Of a stretch of 64,000 nucleotides of DNA, positions 1-11,800 are shown piece after piece. The translations under genes and the position numbers were made by a program. Where the stretch lies: assembly GCA_019915135.1 (NCBI GenBank), contig JAHLMK010000016.1:434001-498000 (forward strand), read 5' to 3'. Origin of the DNA: Strobilurus pachycystidiatus. Taxonomy: Eukaryota; Basidiomycota; Agaricomycetes; Agaricales; Physalacriaceae. How positions within the stretch are numbered: position 1 is the first letter of the stretch; the number at the start of each line of letters is the position of its first letter. The notes beneath the pieces were generated by a model, which saw only the letters and a program-made list of their open reading frames with translations, ran no database searches and was not told the origin of the DNA.

Positions 1-2
1 TG

Positions 3-521
3 TGCTTCCCGGATTATGAGCGCGTCGTTGGGAACTTGCAATCCTTGGTTCTGTACACGCTGCGCATGACAGGATATTTTGGAGGGGAAGGAAATGTCTA
101 CAACCTCTTAGCGTGTCTCCGCCTCGCGAACAAGGTCGAGACGCTGCATGCCACCATTGACTTGAACTCTCTCGCCACGACATTTCAGCTCATGACGGTA
201 GTGACAGTAGGAGATGAGCGAGACGAGTCAGACGACGTGAACCTCTTTCTTCCCTCCCTTCGCGTTCTTGCCCTCGAGGAGGCCGTTCGTGACATGGACT
301 CGGAGCCTGAGCATGGTCACCCGGACAGTGCTAGCGTCGGTCCTCTTGCAGCTGACAATGCTGGGTTCTTCTTGAAGATGCTGGAGTCCCGCTGTCATGC
401 ATCGCACGGATGCGCTCGATTGGAAGAGCTGCACGTCTCTCATGCGGTCTCTGACTTGCTCGCAGGGGAACAATGGGAGCGTATTCGCGATGTCGTGAAA
501 GTCGTGCACCACGCTGGCTAG
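3..521 (+). CDS. F-box/LRR-like family protein, C-terminal part (5' end outside window)
   Basis: The reading frame is open from the window edge to a TAG at 519-521, so only the C-terminal 172 residues are present and the true start lies to the left. The segment matches, position for position, the C-terminal LRR-like part of the intact F-box paralogues elsewhere in the window. It keeps the family landmarks: a CFP...V/LQSL stretch, LACLRLANKVETLH, LLPSLRVL, and the terminal GEQWERIRDVVKVVHHA. F-box proteins of this type usually act as substrate adaptors of SCF ubiquitin ligases; the substrate is unknown. An internal TTG could be mistaken for a start, but homology continues upstream of it. No frameshift or stop is visible in the part seen, so this copy may be intact. 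Confidence 0.8.
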   Translation, partial: CFPDYERVVGNLQSLVLYTLRMTGYFGGEGNVYNLLACLRLANKVETLHATIDLNSLATTFQLMTVVTVGDERDESDDVNLFLPSLRVLALEEAVRDMDSEPEHGHPDSASVGPLAADNAGFFLKMLESRCHASHGCARLEELHVSHAVSDLLAGEQWERIRDVVKVVHHAG

Positions 522-2384
522 GACGTCCTGGGGGAGACTCTATTCTTGTTGATGACTTGCTTTTTTTGCTTCGAGGTCTACGTAGAAGTCCAGTTTATTT
601 TGTTGTAGTACACAGTACGCGCCGCTACTCTTGTCCTGTAAGCTTGCCTATATATAAGCGGTATATGATATTGTTATAATATACCGTAAAGTGAACACAT
701 TTTCGGTATAGAGAGGAGATGCTGTCAGCTCGAGCAGGGCCAATGAGGGAATACATGACACAAGAAGTCATGCATTCGGACACCAAGGCGGGAAAGGAAC
801 TTGGCTCGCGAAGAGACAACGGACACGGCCTCGGTTTAGATGATCCGAGCGCAGGAAACGGGCGCAGAGTCACTGTCAGAGCATAATCGATGGGCCACCT
901 ATGTACAGTCAAATGAAAGGAGACGGACAAAACTTAAGATTCTTCGGTGATCACCGGGATAAGATGAGTCGACAACTTATCTTATGTTTGTGGGCACAAT
1001 TTCCGAGCTCTTGAGCCAGAGCATACTTAACTTCCGACTCGAGTACTGACTGGAGTTCGGACAAGAGGACTGTCCCCGTGAGATCTGGGAAGGCAACAAT
1101 AATTTAAGAATATTTATATAGCAAGTAGTACATACTCTACTAACGACATCCCGGAGACGATGAACGATGAAATAATGGATACTATACCTATGTTGAATAA
1201 TAATTTACGCTGGGATGTGAGCACCCCTTGACAGGCGCAGTCTCCGATCCAAACCAATCACCAGAGAGTGGCCATGCCTATGAATGGGAAGGTGCGTGAG
1301 TGTTGAGACGGTCATTGTACAGAAGCCACTCACAGTTGTTTATGAGGTGTCAGTAGCCAAGAAGAGAGGTGACAATACTGGCACGTCAGCATTAAACAGT
1401 GCATAGATAGAAAAGAGAACATACAAAGACAGCCGACGGCCACTGCGCCTCCTCTGACGCTTAGACAATCACTTGCAGGCTTGCATCGCACAAACGTGCT
1501 CGCATACGGCATTATTACCACGTCCGTCAATGCGGGTTACATTGCTGGCGTGTACAAGCGGCGTCGACCTTGAGTCAGAGAAGGGAATAAGAAAGGTCGG
1601 TGGTGATGGCGAAAGAACAAAGGGCGGACTTTGAAAATGGCAAGTCGCGGTGGCGTGCCTGTCTCGTGCCGATGCACTTTGCACATCAACCCGGCCTGAA
1701 CACGTTGCCGTGGTTGCCAAGCTGACTCGGCATTTGCTCTTTTCCTTCAACCACCACCACCGCGACGACGACCACAGCGCCGTCGCGCCCCAAGACACCT
1801 GCTCTGCAGCGACGACGCCAACGACGACCTCACTGGTATTCCCGCCGGCTACGCGTTACGAACGAGACGACCATTGCATGGAGGGGTGTGTCTCGAACCC
1901 ACGAAGGACTGCTGGCATGGTACCAGGACCGTTTGGTGCGTCAGTCTTTTTTTCGTTTTCGCGCTGACAGTGTTGACGACAGCGGTCGCTTTGTACGGAC
2001 GGCGAGGGCCTACCAACGGCACGACGACGTCAAGCCGAGAACTTCGACAAGGGCCAGCTCGGTGTCTCACCAGCCGAGGATTTTGACAGGCCCTTACATT
2101 ACCACGAGGTCACGCTGGCTGCTCGCCCGCCGTAGCAGGTCAACGTTGTGAGCACGACGAGCGTCGAAAGAGGTGAGTTTCCTTTTTTAAATGCATTCTC
2201 TTTGTTCTGGGTGCTGCGCGTTGACTGCTGCCCTCGACGCCTACCATCCCATGCTGACCAGATGATAGGTCTAGACCGTCTCGCCGGGGCATCGCCGGGG
2301 CATGGCCGGTCCGCTCGCCCAACTTGAGCTCACGACGCCAATCTGGAATCCCAAGCCCGACTGATGGATTTCCGCCTTGATACA
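522..2384. other. No supportable gene
   Basis: Only short overlapping ORFs occur, none with a recognisable family, good splice context or a paralogue in this window. An AT-rich patch near 640-690 follows the F-box gene and may hold its 3' processing signals. I see no RNA gene or clear repeat. Confidence 0.5.
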
Positions 2385-2575
2385 AATTCAGCTCAAGTTG
2401 GCGGCTCAAGTGCAGCTCAAGTAAGTCTTATCTTAAGTCCGACTTAAGTGTCTTGAGGTGCTAAAGATCACGACAGACTCAACTCCGAAACTCAAGTCAA
2501 ACTTAAGTCGGGCTCAAGCTGGTGTCTCGAGTTCTGGGACTTGAGTCTGACTTGAACTTGAGCTGTAATTAGCAT
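2385..2575. repeat. Cluster of ACTTGAG / CTCAAGT heptamers
   Basis: About fourteen exact or one-mismatch copies of the heptamer CTCAAGT, its reverse complement ACTTGAG, or the variant ACTTAAG are packed into some 190 bp, in both orientations and without a fixed period. A second cluster of the same motif lies at 55150-55530, beside another decayed F-box copy. The dense mixing of orientations would allow many small hairpins. Function is unknown. Confidence 0.6.
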
Positions 2576-3284
2576 TAGATTAATTCAAGTAGTGTGTGTA
2601 GTAGATAAAATGGAATATATATTGTTTTCCCAGTCTCACCAGCCAGATTCAAGCACAGTGAAAACATAAGATAAGCTGGCATCTAATCTTGTCCCGGTGT
2701 TCACCGACAATTCTTAAGAAAAGTCTGTCATCTTTTTGCAGTCAACGTGGGTACGGCCTCTATCGGCGCCGACAGTGGGTGAGAAGACATAGTTGGTGAG
2801 AAGTGTACAATGAGCGACGCAAAATCCAGCTAAGAGAAGATCATTCATAAGGGAGTGAGAGTGCGCACAAAGGGATGAGGGTCTGGTTGAACGTTCGGAG
2901 CCGTCAGTGTGAGCATGGTTGTTCTCTTGTATTCGAGGAATTCGCAACATGGGGCGCGTAGACTGATAGCAATGCTGAGCCGACGATTTCGTTCAAGGCC
3001 GGTGATTGAGTTGATTTCATGGCGCACCGAGTATATTTCGGATAGCGGCACAACAAACCTAGTACGAAGTGCGATTTTCGGCTGCTTTCCGAGAGAATCG
3101 ACATATGAGCTGAGGCTTGACTGCTGTCCAATCAAGAGCATACTTGAGTAGGCCTACAAAGAAGACAGAGTGAAGGTTGTGTAGGGTGACACGCGCCCTG
3201 GAGAGACTGCTTGAGACTGCGCGAGGTTGTGATGAGATGGAAAAAGCAAGCCAAATATTGTTCGGCCGATTCCCGAAGCCTGGG
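2576..3284. other. No supportable gene
   Basis: Short antisense ORFs only. From about 3200 onward the sequence resembles the region upstream of the F-box pseudogene at 39.35 kb (a shared cttgaga...gcg.gaggttgtga block), so the right part is F-box promoter-side DNA. Confidence 0.45.
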
Positions 3285-3310
3285 CATCGGGCCGACTGCC
3301 GGTACTTGAC
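3285..3310 (+). promoter_or_regulatory. Conserved F-box upstream block, copy 1
   Basis: This block carries CATCGGGCCGA, TGCCGG and CTTGAC in order and ends about 55 bp before the ATG at 3366. The same ordered block precedes four other F-box paralogues in the window, so it is probably part of the core promoter or 5' leader. Confidence 0.6.
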
Positions 3311-3365
3311 AACCAACATCGACTTGCACCTTTCTCGCTGGACCAAACGCGTTGAATGCACCGAT

Positions 3366-3790
3366 ATGAGCGCCGTGTAAGCTAATAAAACTCCAAGCTC
3401 ACATTATTCTCTCTGAACTAATAATAGTCCTTGTTCCATTCTGCGGCCGTAGCAAGAACGTCCCTGCGCTGGACGCGTACTTGGCGACTGCTCACATCGA
3501 GGATCTCCTGGACACGAACGAAGCCGCGAACAATTGCCACGAGGCCCCTCTTCGCAGTGCGCGGCCCAAAAGGCATTCTTCACCCTCCACGCCATCGACG
3601 CCAAACTCGCCGAACTGCAGGCGACCCTCGACGCGCTCATAGTCACGCTCAGAGTCACTTGAGAAGAGTTGAAGCGCAGATTCATACCACAAGCAACATT
3701 CTCCATCCATCCATTGCGCACCATTCCAACGGAGGTACTTTATAAAACCTTCTTCTAGGTCGCTGAGCTTATGTTCGACCCCCAAAGCCG
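3366..3790 (+). pseudogene. F-box family gene, decayed 5' fragment
   Basis: The 11-nt first exon (ATG AGC GCC GT, 3366-3376), a GTAAGC donor and an acceptor ending at 3427 match the paralogues. Just after the acceptor, an extra base in the P-C-x-F-C region breaks the frame. The following DLLDTNEAAN segment and the HPLRTIPTEVL start of the F-box are readable only by changing frame. A stop interrupts the F-box and the LRR-like part is missing. The paralogues are about 540-560 aa, so this is a truncated, non-functional copy. It keeps the conserved upstream block, which argues that it was copied as genomic DNA rather than through mRNA. Confidence 0.75.
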
Positions 3791-5706
3791 TCTTGCCGCG
3801 ACAATCCCCCTTCTCCTTCCTCACCATAACCGAACACCTGACACGGGCACGCTTCGGGGGAGCCCATATCATCCTGGCATTCTATCATGAGACCATAGCA
3901 CCGACGCGGCTCGCCTCGTTCACAAAACCCGCCATTGCCCCGCTTCCAAAGTCGCTCATCTTCAGCGGCCGGATCAACTGTCCACAGACACCAGGACCTA
4001 CACCTCTGTACCCAAACCTCAAACTATCGGTTCTTGTCACCGTCCACTTCTCGATCCAATTCCCGTCATTTCCACGGACAGGTCCAAGCTGAACGGCAGG
4101 ATCTGTACCGCCGCCCAAAACCCCAGACTTTCGGCCCTCGTTCCCGGCCAGGTTCCAGACTGTCCACAGAGCGTTCGCCGCGGGTAGTGGAGCGCGTTAT
4201 TCCGCCTATTACGAGCCCATCATCGTCGAAGTGCATCGACAGCTGCGCGGTTGTCGCCATGGCAGAGAGCCGAATTTATCAGTGACGATTGCGAACGGAA
4301 GAGAGGCACGCATGAGCCAAATAGTTGGTTCAGCCGCTTTTGCTCTCGCCACCTCGGGCGCTCTGGCTCTCATGTGCTGCACTCAAGTGGCATTCGGACA
4401 TCATAGGTCTTCTTTCTATAAAACTGCGGTTGACGGCGGGACCGGTGCTATGATCATGGTCTACTTGTGATTGATATCTCTTCATTGAGCAAGTCGGTCA
4501 TACTTACAGCCAAATAGAGGGTATTTCCTCTCAGAAACGAACGGTTTCCCCTTGCGTGCTCAAGTCTCGTCGAATCCCTTTATCACCGTACCTGCTCCTT
4601 CTTGTCCTGCCTCGTCTGAGGACTCTCGCAATTGAAGGAGACCATCTCCCCAGGCATTCTGTGCCCCTTGTCAACACCGTCAGATTCACGCTTCCCTCGT
4701 CTGAGGTGACCCTCGATTCTACGCCTCAAACCGACTTGACGGCCTCCGTATCAACTCTTCCATGGACAATACACCCTTGATTCCGGGGTCGGCGAGGACT
4801 GTCTGCATAAAATTCATCCCCCATCTGACGCTACTGCTCCGCTCCTCCTCCTCTCCGTGTATTTCCGCACCTACCTAGGACGAACGAGAAAACCAGCCCG
4901 CAATCGTCGTCCAGCGCGTCATCATCTCCGCCGCGCTCCTTTCACAGTCGCCCATCAGTTGGTGCCCTGGAGGCTTCCCACCTCGAATTTATAGCAGTTG
5001 CTTTCGGGTCAGATCTTCATTGACCCTGCGTACCCTATAATCGCTGTACACCAATTGGCGGGTCTTCGGGCATTCCTCCAGCGTGTAGAGCTTAGAGTAC
5101 GCGTACAGCGACCGCGGCGCTGAAGAGTAGATTCTGTTGCAGTCACACCTGAGCGAAGATCAGCTGAAGATGGTCCTCAGTCGGTACGGCGGGCGAAAGT
5201 CGGTGATTCAGCGAAGGATGGCATTGTCGATGAACTTTTAGAGCGTCGTCGCATTGAGTGAAGTCGCGAAGAGTCAGTGGGGCTCGTACTGTGACCAGCA
5301 CAGCTGGTTGATCACGTCTTTTACGCGCCTTGCTCATATTGATGTTTAGCGCGAAAATGGATCTGTCAAGCACCGCGGGCTTACCCTCAATCGTCCTATC
5401 TCTGGCCGGCTCAATTACGCAACCAACGTGCGAAGGTACAAGAGCATTACCAAGGCCCTCGAGGACGAAGGCAATGAACCGTTTGACCGCGTCGTTGGGA
5501 GGATGTTTGAACCTGCTAGGATACGGGGCTATTCATTCATTCGCTCTCTTAGGCTACGTGGGCGGGATAACCATTTTACTGGTGACTCGTTTTCTCTCGA
5601 TTATGATAACGTCGTCACCGAACACCTCAGCCATATCAATCGAATTCCGCCTTATGTGTATCGTTTCATCGAGGAAGATAAGTGCCGACCTACTACCCCG
5701 AAGAGC
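3791..5706. other. No recognised gene
   Basis: Several ORFs of 75-130 codons overlap on both strands (for example 5428-5718 on + and 5143-5373 on -), but none shows a family I recognise or a convincing exon chain. A LPRLRTLAI stretch near 4615 could be a scrap of LRR-like coding sequence. The right end overlaps the 3' end of the DUF6535 gene. Confidence 0.35.
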
Positions 5707-8642
5707 TTACGAGACTGAGTCCAGGTGAGTAGTCAAATAGGAAGGAGGCGTATAACGTTCAAGTCCCTGGTCCACTGCAAACTTCGCTGCTATCTCTGAG
5801 AGCTTTTCGCTCGGCAGATGCTGCACCATCTTCGACCCAACTCCGACGGGTAGTGTCAGGCAGCAATTTCCGTACATCTTCTGCCCTTTATTGGATGTCG
5901 CGAATCCAAAAAGATCGCTGAGGCACTGATGCCAATGATCCACGGGAAGGATCTGTGCCAATTTCCATAGCCTCGCTTGTGTGTCGGTATCCGAAATGAG
6001 AAGAATTTTAAGCATCGTGGTGAGATTGGCCTGTGTGCTCAGATTTGACAGGACCTTCGTGAAGATGTCCGGAGCGTTCGAGGCAAGGAGAGGTAATCCG
6101 TCTATATAGCGAGCCGCTAATATGCCTGTAAAGCGAGGATCCCAGGCGTGTAGCGGGTCTATGTAATCCATGTCCGCTGTTCGTCCGGCAGGGAGCGATG
6201 GATCGTCGGCATTCTGGATGATGGCTCCGAGACCACAGAGCCAGTCGCGTTCGAGCAGCTTACTGTAAATCAGCTCCGTTCCAGGAAGGTATGTGCCGGA
6301 GCAGAGCAGATATGACATGACGTTACTCATCGTCACGTAGATACGACCAACACCGAGATCGGTTTCGGCGAAGGCCACGTTCATAATTTTGCGGGTCATG
6401 TCTGCAGTGAGCCACGAGAAGTCACGAGGTCCAGAGCTCGGCGAAGAAAGCTGGTGGTTAAGTCCGGCGAACGTCGCCCTGACCAGGAGAACTTCGTCGT
6501 CGAGTACGATGTCTGTACTTGTTCCAAAGCAGTCTGATCGGAGGGTATTGACCAATGCAATAACAGTTGCCTTGTCAACGTTCTTGTGGGCATCGTACAT
6601 TCCACAGCCGACGGCATAATCCCGCAGGCGACTTAGAAGTTGGTGGAATAGGGACTGTCGTTCGTTATCTTTGCCTTCCCATTGTCGGTGAGCAGATGAT
6701 GTCCTCTGTATCGATGGAGTCTGCACCATACAAAGAAGAAGGAAGATGTCATCTGGAATAGCCTCGGTATAGGTGGCTGCAGAACGAGAGAAGTGCGCAA
6801 AACCAGCTCGGGTCAGCCATCTGATGAAAGATGGGTACATATTACCAGCTAGGGCGAAACCCACGGAAGGAGATGTTCCGTTCGAGTTGAGGTCGTAGTT
6901 ATTTATGACTAGAGGAGGGAAATCTCGAAGGCGCTCGAACTCGAAAGCAAGTAGGGTACGATCTCGAGACGGATCACCGGCGCAGTTGGACATTTCGCAT
7001 ATGTGCGGTTGAACTGCCCACTTCAAGAGCTTTGACCAAATTCTGGATGGCTCTTTTTGGCTGATCTTCATCCACGCAATGCCGTCGTACATAGCCGCTG
7101 TGAAAATCCTCCCCCAAAGGACGGCGTCGAAGTTAGTCTCGGGCGTAGCGGGCCCGAGGAGATTCGTCTCGATCAGCTCGATGGCACCCGGGCTATGTCT
7201 ATAGTGCGTGTACTTGCTCGGCTCACTGCAGGCGCAGTATACCTCAAGATCGGGATCTGTGTCTTTGAACCGAAGTGCAGCACGTTGTAACCGCTCGAAA
7301 CGGTCGAGAGGCTGTTCGTAGTAATAGTGATAGTTGATGGCTTCCAAAATCGAGGGGATTCCATCAGGTTCTGGTCGGTTGATGAGCTCGATGCTCTGTA
7401 GAGGGAGACTGCTGAGCGCCTGTAGAGCTATGCTCTGCACGGACTCATTTGAGTTTGTGTTGAACATCCATGTTATGACAGATACGTCTAGAAGATCAGC
7501 TTGACACTCCACGGTGTCAAGTTCAACATCTCGCAAGGAGCGGAACTTCAGATCCTCATCGTCTCCCGAGTTATCCGAGAAAGAGGAGAATGCTTCACCC
7601 AACGAGGTGAAAAGGGAATATGAGAATATCGATAGTGGTGTTTTGTATGCACAGCTGGAATAGAAGATTGGAAGAATGTGGCTGATTGCGTATGCAAGAA
7701 AGGTGAAACCCCAGAGAATGCCAAGGTCAATGGCGATGGTGATGCTCAGTGCGGAGAGATATAGCACTAAGCCAATGGAGAATAGGGCCAATGATATGTG
7801 CATAAGCACGGGAAGTAGCTCGATGATGAGTGGAACCCGCCACCTCTTCAGAGCTTCGTACCAAAAATGTCGGACTCGCGCACAGCTACGGGGGCTTCCA
7901 GAAGGAATGGACATGTACTGATGAATCCATTGTTTCGCCAGTATGGCAAACAGTGAAGTGGTCAGACTGAGACCAAGGCTCGTAAACCACAGGCCGTTCA
8001 CCCAAAGGTCCGCAGTCCGTGGATGAAACGATGCTGAAGATGTCTCAGCCTTGGGTACAACGTCAACGGCCTCCATTCCTCCGGGCAGGGCTCGCCCGAT
8101 GCCAATCAGCTCCCCCATCATGGAAACAAGAACATCGGAGTTGTCGACCTGTAATGATTGGCATGTCTGTATAACGAACGCTGTTACGACCGCAGAAAAA
8201 AGCGCAGCCTAACCACCATTCAGATTCGTGCAAAGATATAGATCACATCAACACTCACAAATACGAGTAACATATCGAGGCCATCTCGCCAGCCCTCAAC
8301 CATCTCGGAATCGTGTTTTTCAGCCTCGTCAACATATGTCCGGTAGACCCTAGCTGATGGTGCCATTTCTTGGTATTCCTCGTCCGCAGGGTACTTCTGT
8401 TCATAATCATTGGGATCGTGCACCGCTAGTATGATGTCGAGGTATGGTTATAAGATACAGAGCAACGCTGAGCTAGAGCTTTGCTAACCTGTTCTAGACT
8501 TCCGGGGCCGCGTGCTGCGACGGCCCAGCAGGTACCGTGGCTTCCGATAGCGCGAATTGGAGGCCCCTGAACGCACGGAAGTATGGTTTGTAGTTTGACA
8601 CATGGTGGCAGTGGAATGATTTGAATCGTTGCTCCCAAGCAT
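5707..8642 (-). CDS. DUF6535 domain membrane protein
   Basis: Three exons give 940 aa: 8642-8489, 8425-8259 and 8208-5707, with 63- and 50-nt introns; phases agree at both junctions. The DUF6535 signature spans exons 2 and 3: a Y-x-DEAEKHDxEMVEGWRDGLDMLLVF helix, then FSAVVTAFVIQ as the first membrane segment (about residues 101-122). A WFTSLGLSLTTSLFAILAKQW segment follows near 180-200, and a long hydrophobic block spans about 230-290. The remaining 650 residues are a soluble, probably helical-repeat region without catalytic motifs I can name. DUF6535 proteins are expanded in agaricomycetes and have no established function. The start is the first ATG whose frame joins exon 2 in phase. Its 5' end lies 160 bp from the Helitron stop codon, so insertion there may have affected its promoter. 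Confidence 0.85.
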
Positions 8643-8802
8643 AATGGGAGCTCGCGCTTAGACTGATCCTGACGTGGCGTAGCGTAGCGTAGGGAACTTA
8701 CGAAGCGACCAAGGTTTTCGTATGGCTTAAATAGAACCAGGATGGGCCATCGCTAACGCGTGGCAATACCGGGACACTGTTATTACAAAACGTTACCTGC
8801 AT

Positions 8803-11800
8803 TCATAATTGACGTTGGTAAAATGCTACACTTGCTTTTGCATTACCACATTTCATGAGATCATTCACTCGCTCATCATATGTACCATCCTCACTTGCTA
8901 ATCGTCGCTGATAACCATCATACTTCCATACTGATGCATTTGTATCTATCCACCTAGCAATGAAATGACCTCCTCGTCCAATCTGCTCATGATACACAAT
9001 ACCTATCAGACGATATGTTACAATTTGTCCTTGAATAACAATACTTATCTCAAGATTTAATATTAGATGTTCATATGCATATACTGAGAATGTAATTATA
9101 GGTATAGATTTCTGTAGAACATATATTGTTTTACATCCTCTGACTTGACATGCTCGACATGGTGTCTCTATTGGACGAGCCATGTTATTAGTTACATACT
9201 CTTGTATTGATGAGTATCCAATTCCTATCCAAAATGTTGCATCACCATTGGTGAATCTCAAATTATCATGATTATTTTCACATTGCTGGATCCCTTGTAT
9301 TGAATCATCCATGTATAAAAGGATGATATCAATTATATTTTCAATTGTTGCTTGAGCTCCCAAACGGAAATTTCTTGGTTCTTGTGCAATCAAATTGATT
9401 CGAAACTCATTTCTAACGTTATCAATACCTATATTTGATGTTCGAGTCTCTCTTTCAAACATTTGTTCCAATACATTGATATTATTCAATTTTATATGTT
9501 CTTGCTCATTTGTAAAAAAATCAGGATTTTGTCGCCATAGACTGAATATAATAAATATAATACTGTCATAAGAGCAACTATTGTTCTGCCACTTGGGACC
9601 ATATGGTGCATTTGAAAGTTCTAATCGATTTACTTGTACTTGCTGCAACTTTTGTACTTTCTTTTTAACAGGTTGTGTTGTCGTATGATTAACCACTTTT
9701 GAAGATATTGTGGTAGTAGTCTTGATAATGTCATTTTCCTCTTGAATTACATTAACGGGATTTGTTGCATTTGTCTCTCTAGTTTTCTTTTCTGATGGCG
9801 GTAGAATCTTCCAAGCTATCTGATCAGGATATATATCTTCTTGTATTTCTGATTTTGCAATACCCTCATGTAAATCTTCTGGCATATATAATTTGTTTTT
9901 TTTATAACTACGATAATCTGCTATCATGGTATAACGTGTTGCCATTGTTATATTATATGGTAATTTTCTTTCAAATTGTAGTTTACAAATTTCATCTAAT
10001 AATTCAAGTTCACGAAATTCTTGTCTGATATCGCCAGTACAACCACCTGATATTTTTCGTGAATCAAAATCTTGTAAAATTAAGGTTCCATTTACTGTTT
10101 TACCCCTAGATAATGCTGTATAAATACCAAAATAAGTTGGGCAATCATTAATATGCACAGGATTTTCTATACGTGACTTTCCTTGTGAACAATAATCTGT
10201 CATTGCAAAATTCAAGCACAAGTCGGCTTGTGTTCGAGAAATTTTGATTGTATTATCAGTAGGTAATGCAATTGTCATTGTACTTGTAGTTGTACTAACA
10301 GGTACTACATTTATTGGTAATCCTTCTAACTGTATCTGTTTCGGAGCATCTATCAACTCAATAAAAATTACATCTAGCATTAATTGACCTTTGGAACCTC
10401 GTTTCGATTTCCATGAATGAACACGTCCCTCTTGTCCTTTTGTAACATTCAACTCGGTAGCTATATTCTTACGAATCATAACAGGCATTCCTACACATAA
10501 ACTCAATTTTGCTGGTATTAAACTTTCACTACTACTTGAAGGCAAACTCCATAAAACCTTTTGTAAGTCAATTCCTATTGTTTTGATTTTATGTTTAAGA
10601 CCTTTCCCTCTTCTATCTTTGATCTCATCCATAGTTTCACATGGAGAATCATCAGAGAAAAAATGAGTTAAAGATTGATTAGTCTCTTGTGCAAATCGCA
10701 ATGCACCTAATCGATTCATTTCATCTCGATGTGCATTGCGTGCAGTGATAATAGCTGTATTTCTGAATTTTCTATCATTCAAGGACTTCCGCCCAGGTAA
10801 TTCACTATGAATTAATGTTCGAAGAAAAGCTATATCTTCAGGAGTGCAAGACTTATAACGCATATTCTCAAGTGCTTTTCGAAATTGTAAGTCTTCCTTT
10901 GTACTACCTTGTAGCCGCATATTTTTACGTAAAATAACAACATGATTAACTTGATGCCATAATGCTTTACCAATAGCTGCAGCTTGACCAAAATTACTTT
11001 CTTCATGTTGTCCTACTTTACGGCTCCAAAGTGGCTTATGAATATGCATTTTAACAGGTGGCAACTGAGCAAAATCACCAGCAAAAATTATGTTCAAACC
11101 ACCAAATGGTAAATCAGTTGCTTCCTTAGCTTTAGCAAGTCGAACACTAATTTTATATAAATCACCACATGAAAGCATGGATACTTCATCCAAAAAAATA
11201 TAATCAACTCCTCTTAATCGTGATCGTATTTGTGCCATGACTGTTGGTGCAACTGAATCACTATAGTATTGACCATTGATACCTAATAAATAATGATATG
11301 TCATACCGTTTAACAATGCTGCAGCTGCACCCGTTGGTGCTACTATAACCATTCTATACCTTTCATTACGTTGAGAAAAAAATTCAACTAATGCCTCCAA
11401 CACTCTAGATTTTCCTGTTCCACCCATTCCTGCAATATACATTTTCAAAGAGTCTGCATAAATATTTGTAGCATGTTCTGCTATAATCTTAAATGCTCTT
11501 TCTTGCTCTTCATTCAAATTATATTTTTTGACTACATCATTTCGTATATTTTCATTGAAGTTTTTCACCTCAGAGTTTTCTTCATTTCGCATATCTTCTT
11601 TCGTTGTAATTTCTACAAATGGTTCTCGTTCTTTAGGTTTGAATTCACAATATGGCTTTTCTTCATCATTATTTGAATCAAGTAAATTCATTCCTACTTT
11701 ATAAGATTCTTGCATTTCACTACGAAGTTTTCCCAAATCCATCATCCAATGATGAGCACTTTGTTCCTTTGTACGGCAATCAGGTAAAAGATTAACACCA

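Noticed and set aside
36..521. A complete 161-aa gene starting at 36
   Set aside because: The start codon is TTG and homology to paralogues continues upstream to the window edge, so it is the end of a truncated gene.
5330..5728. Plus-strand ORFs of 132 and 96 codons beside the DUF6535 gene
   Set aside because: No recognisable family and no upstream exon; they run into the 3' end of the opposite-strand gene. Kept as unexplained sequence only.
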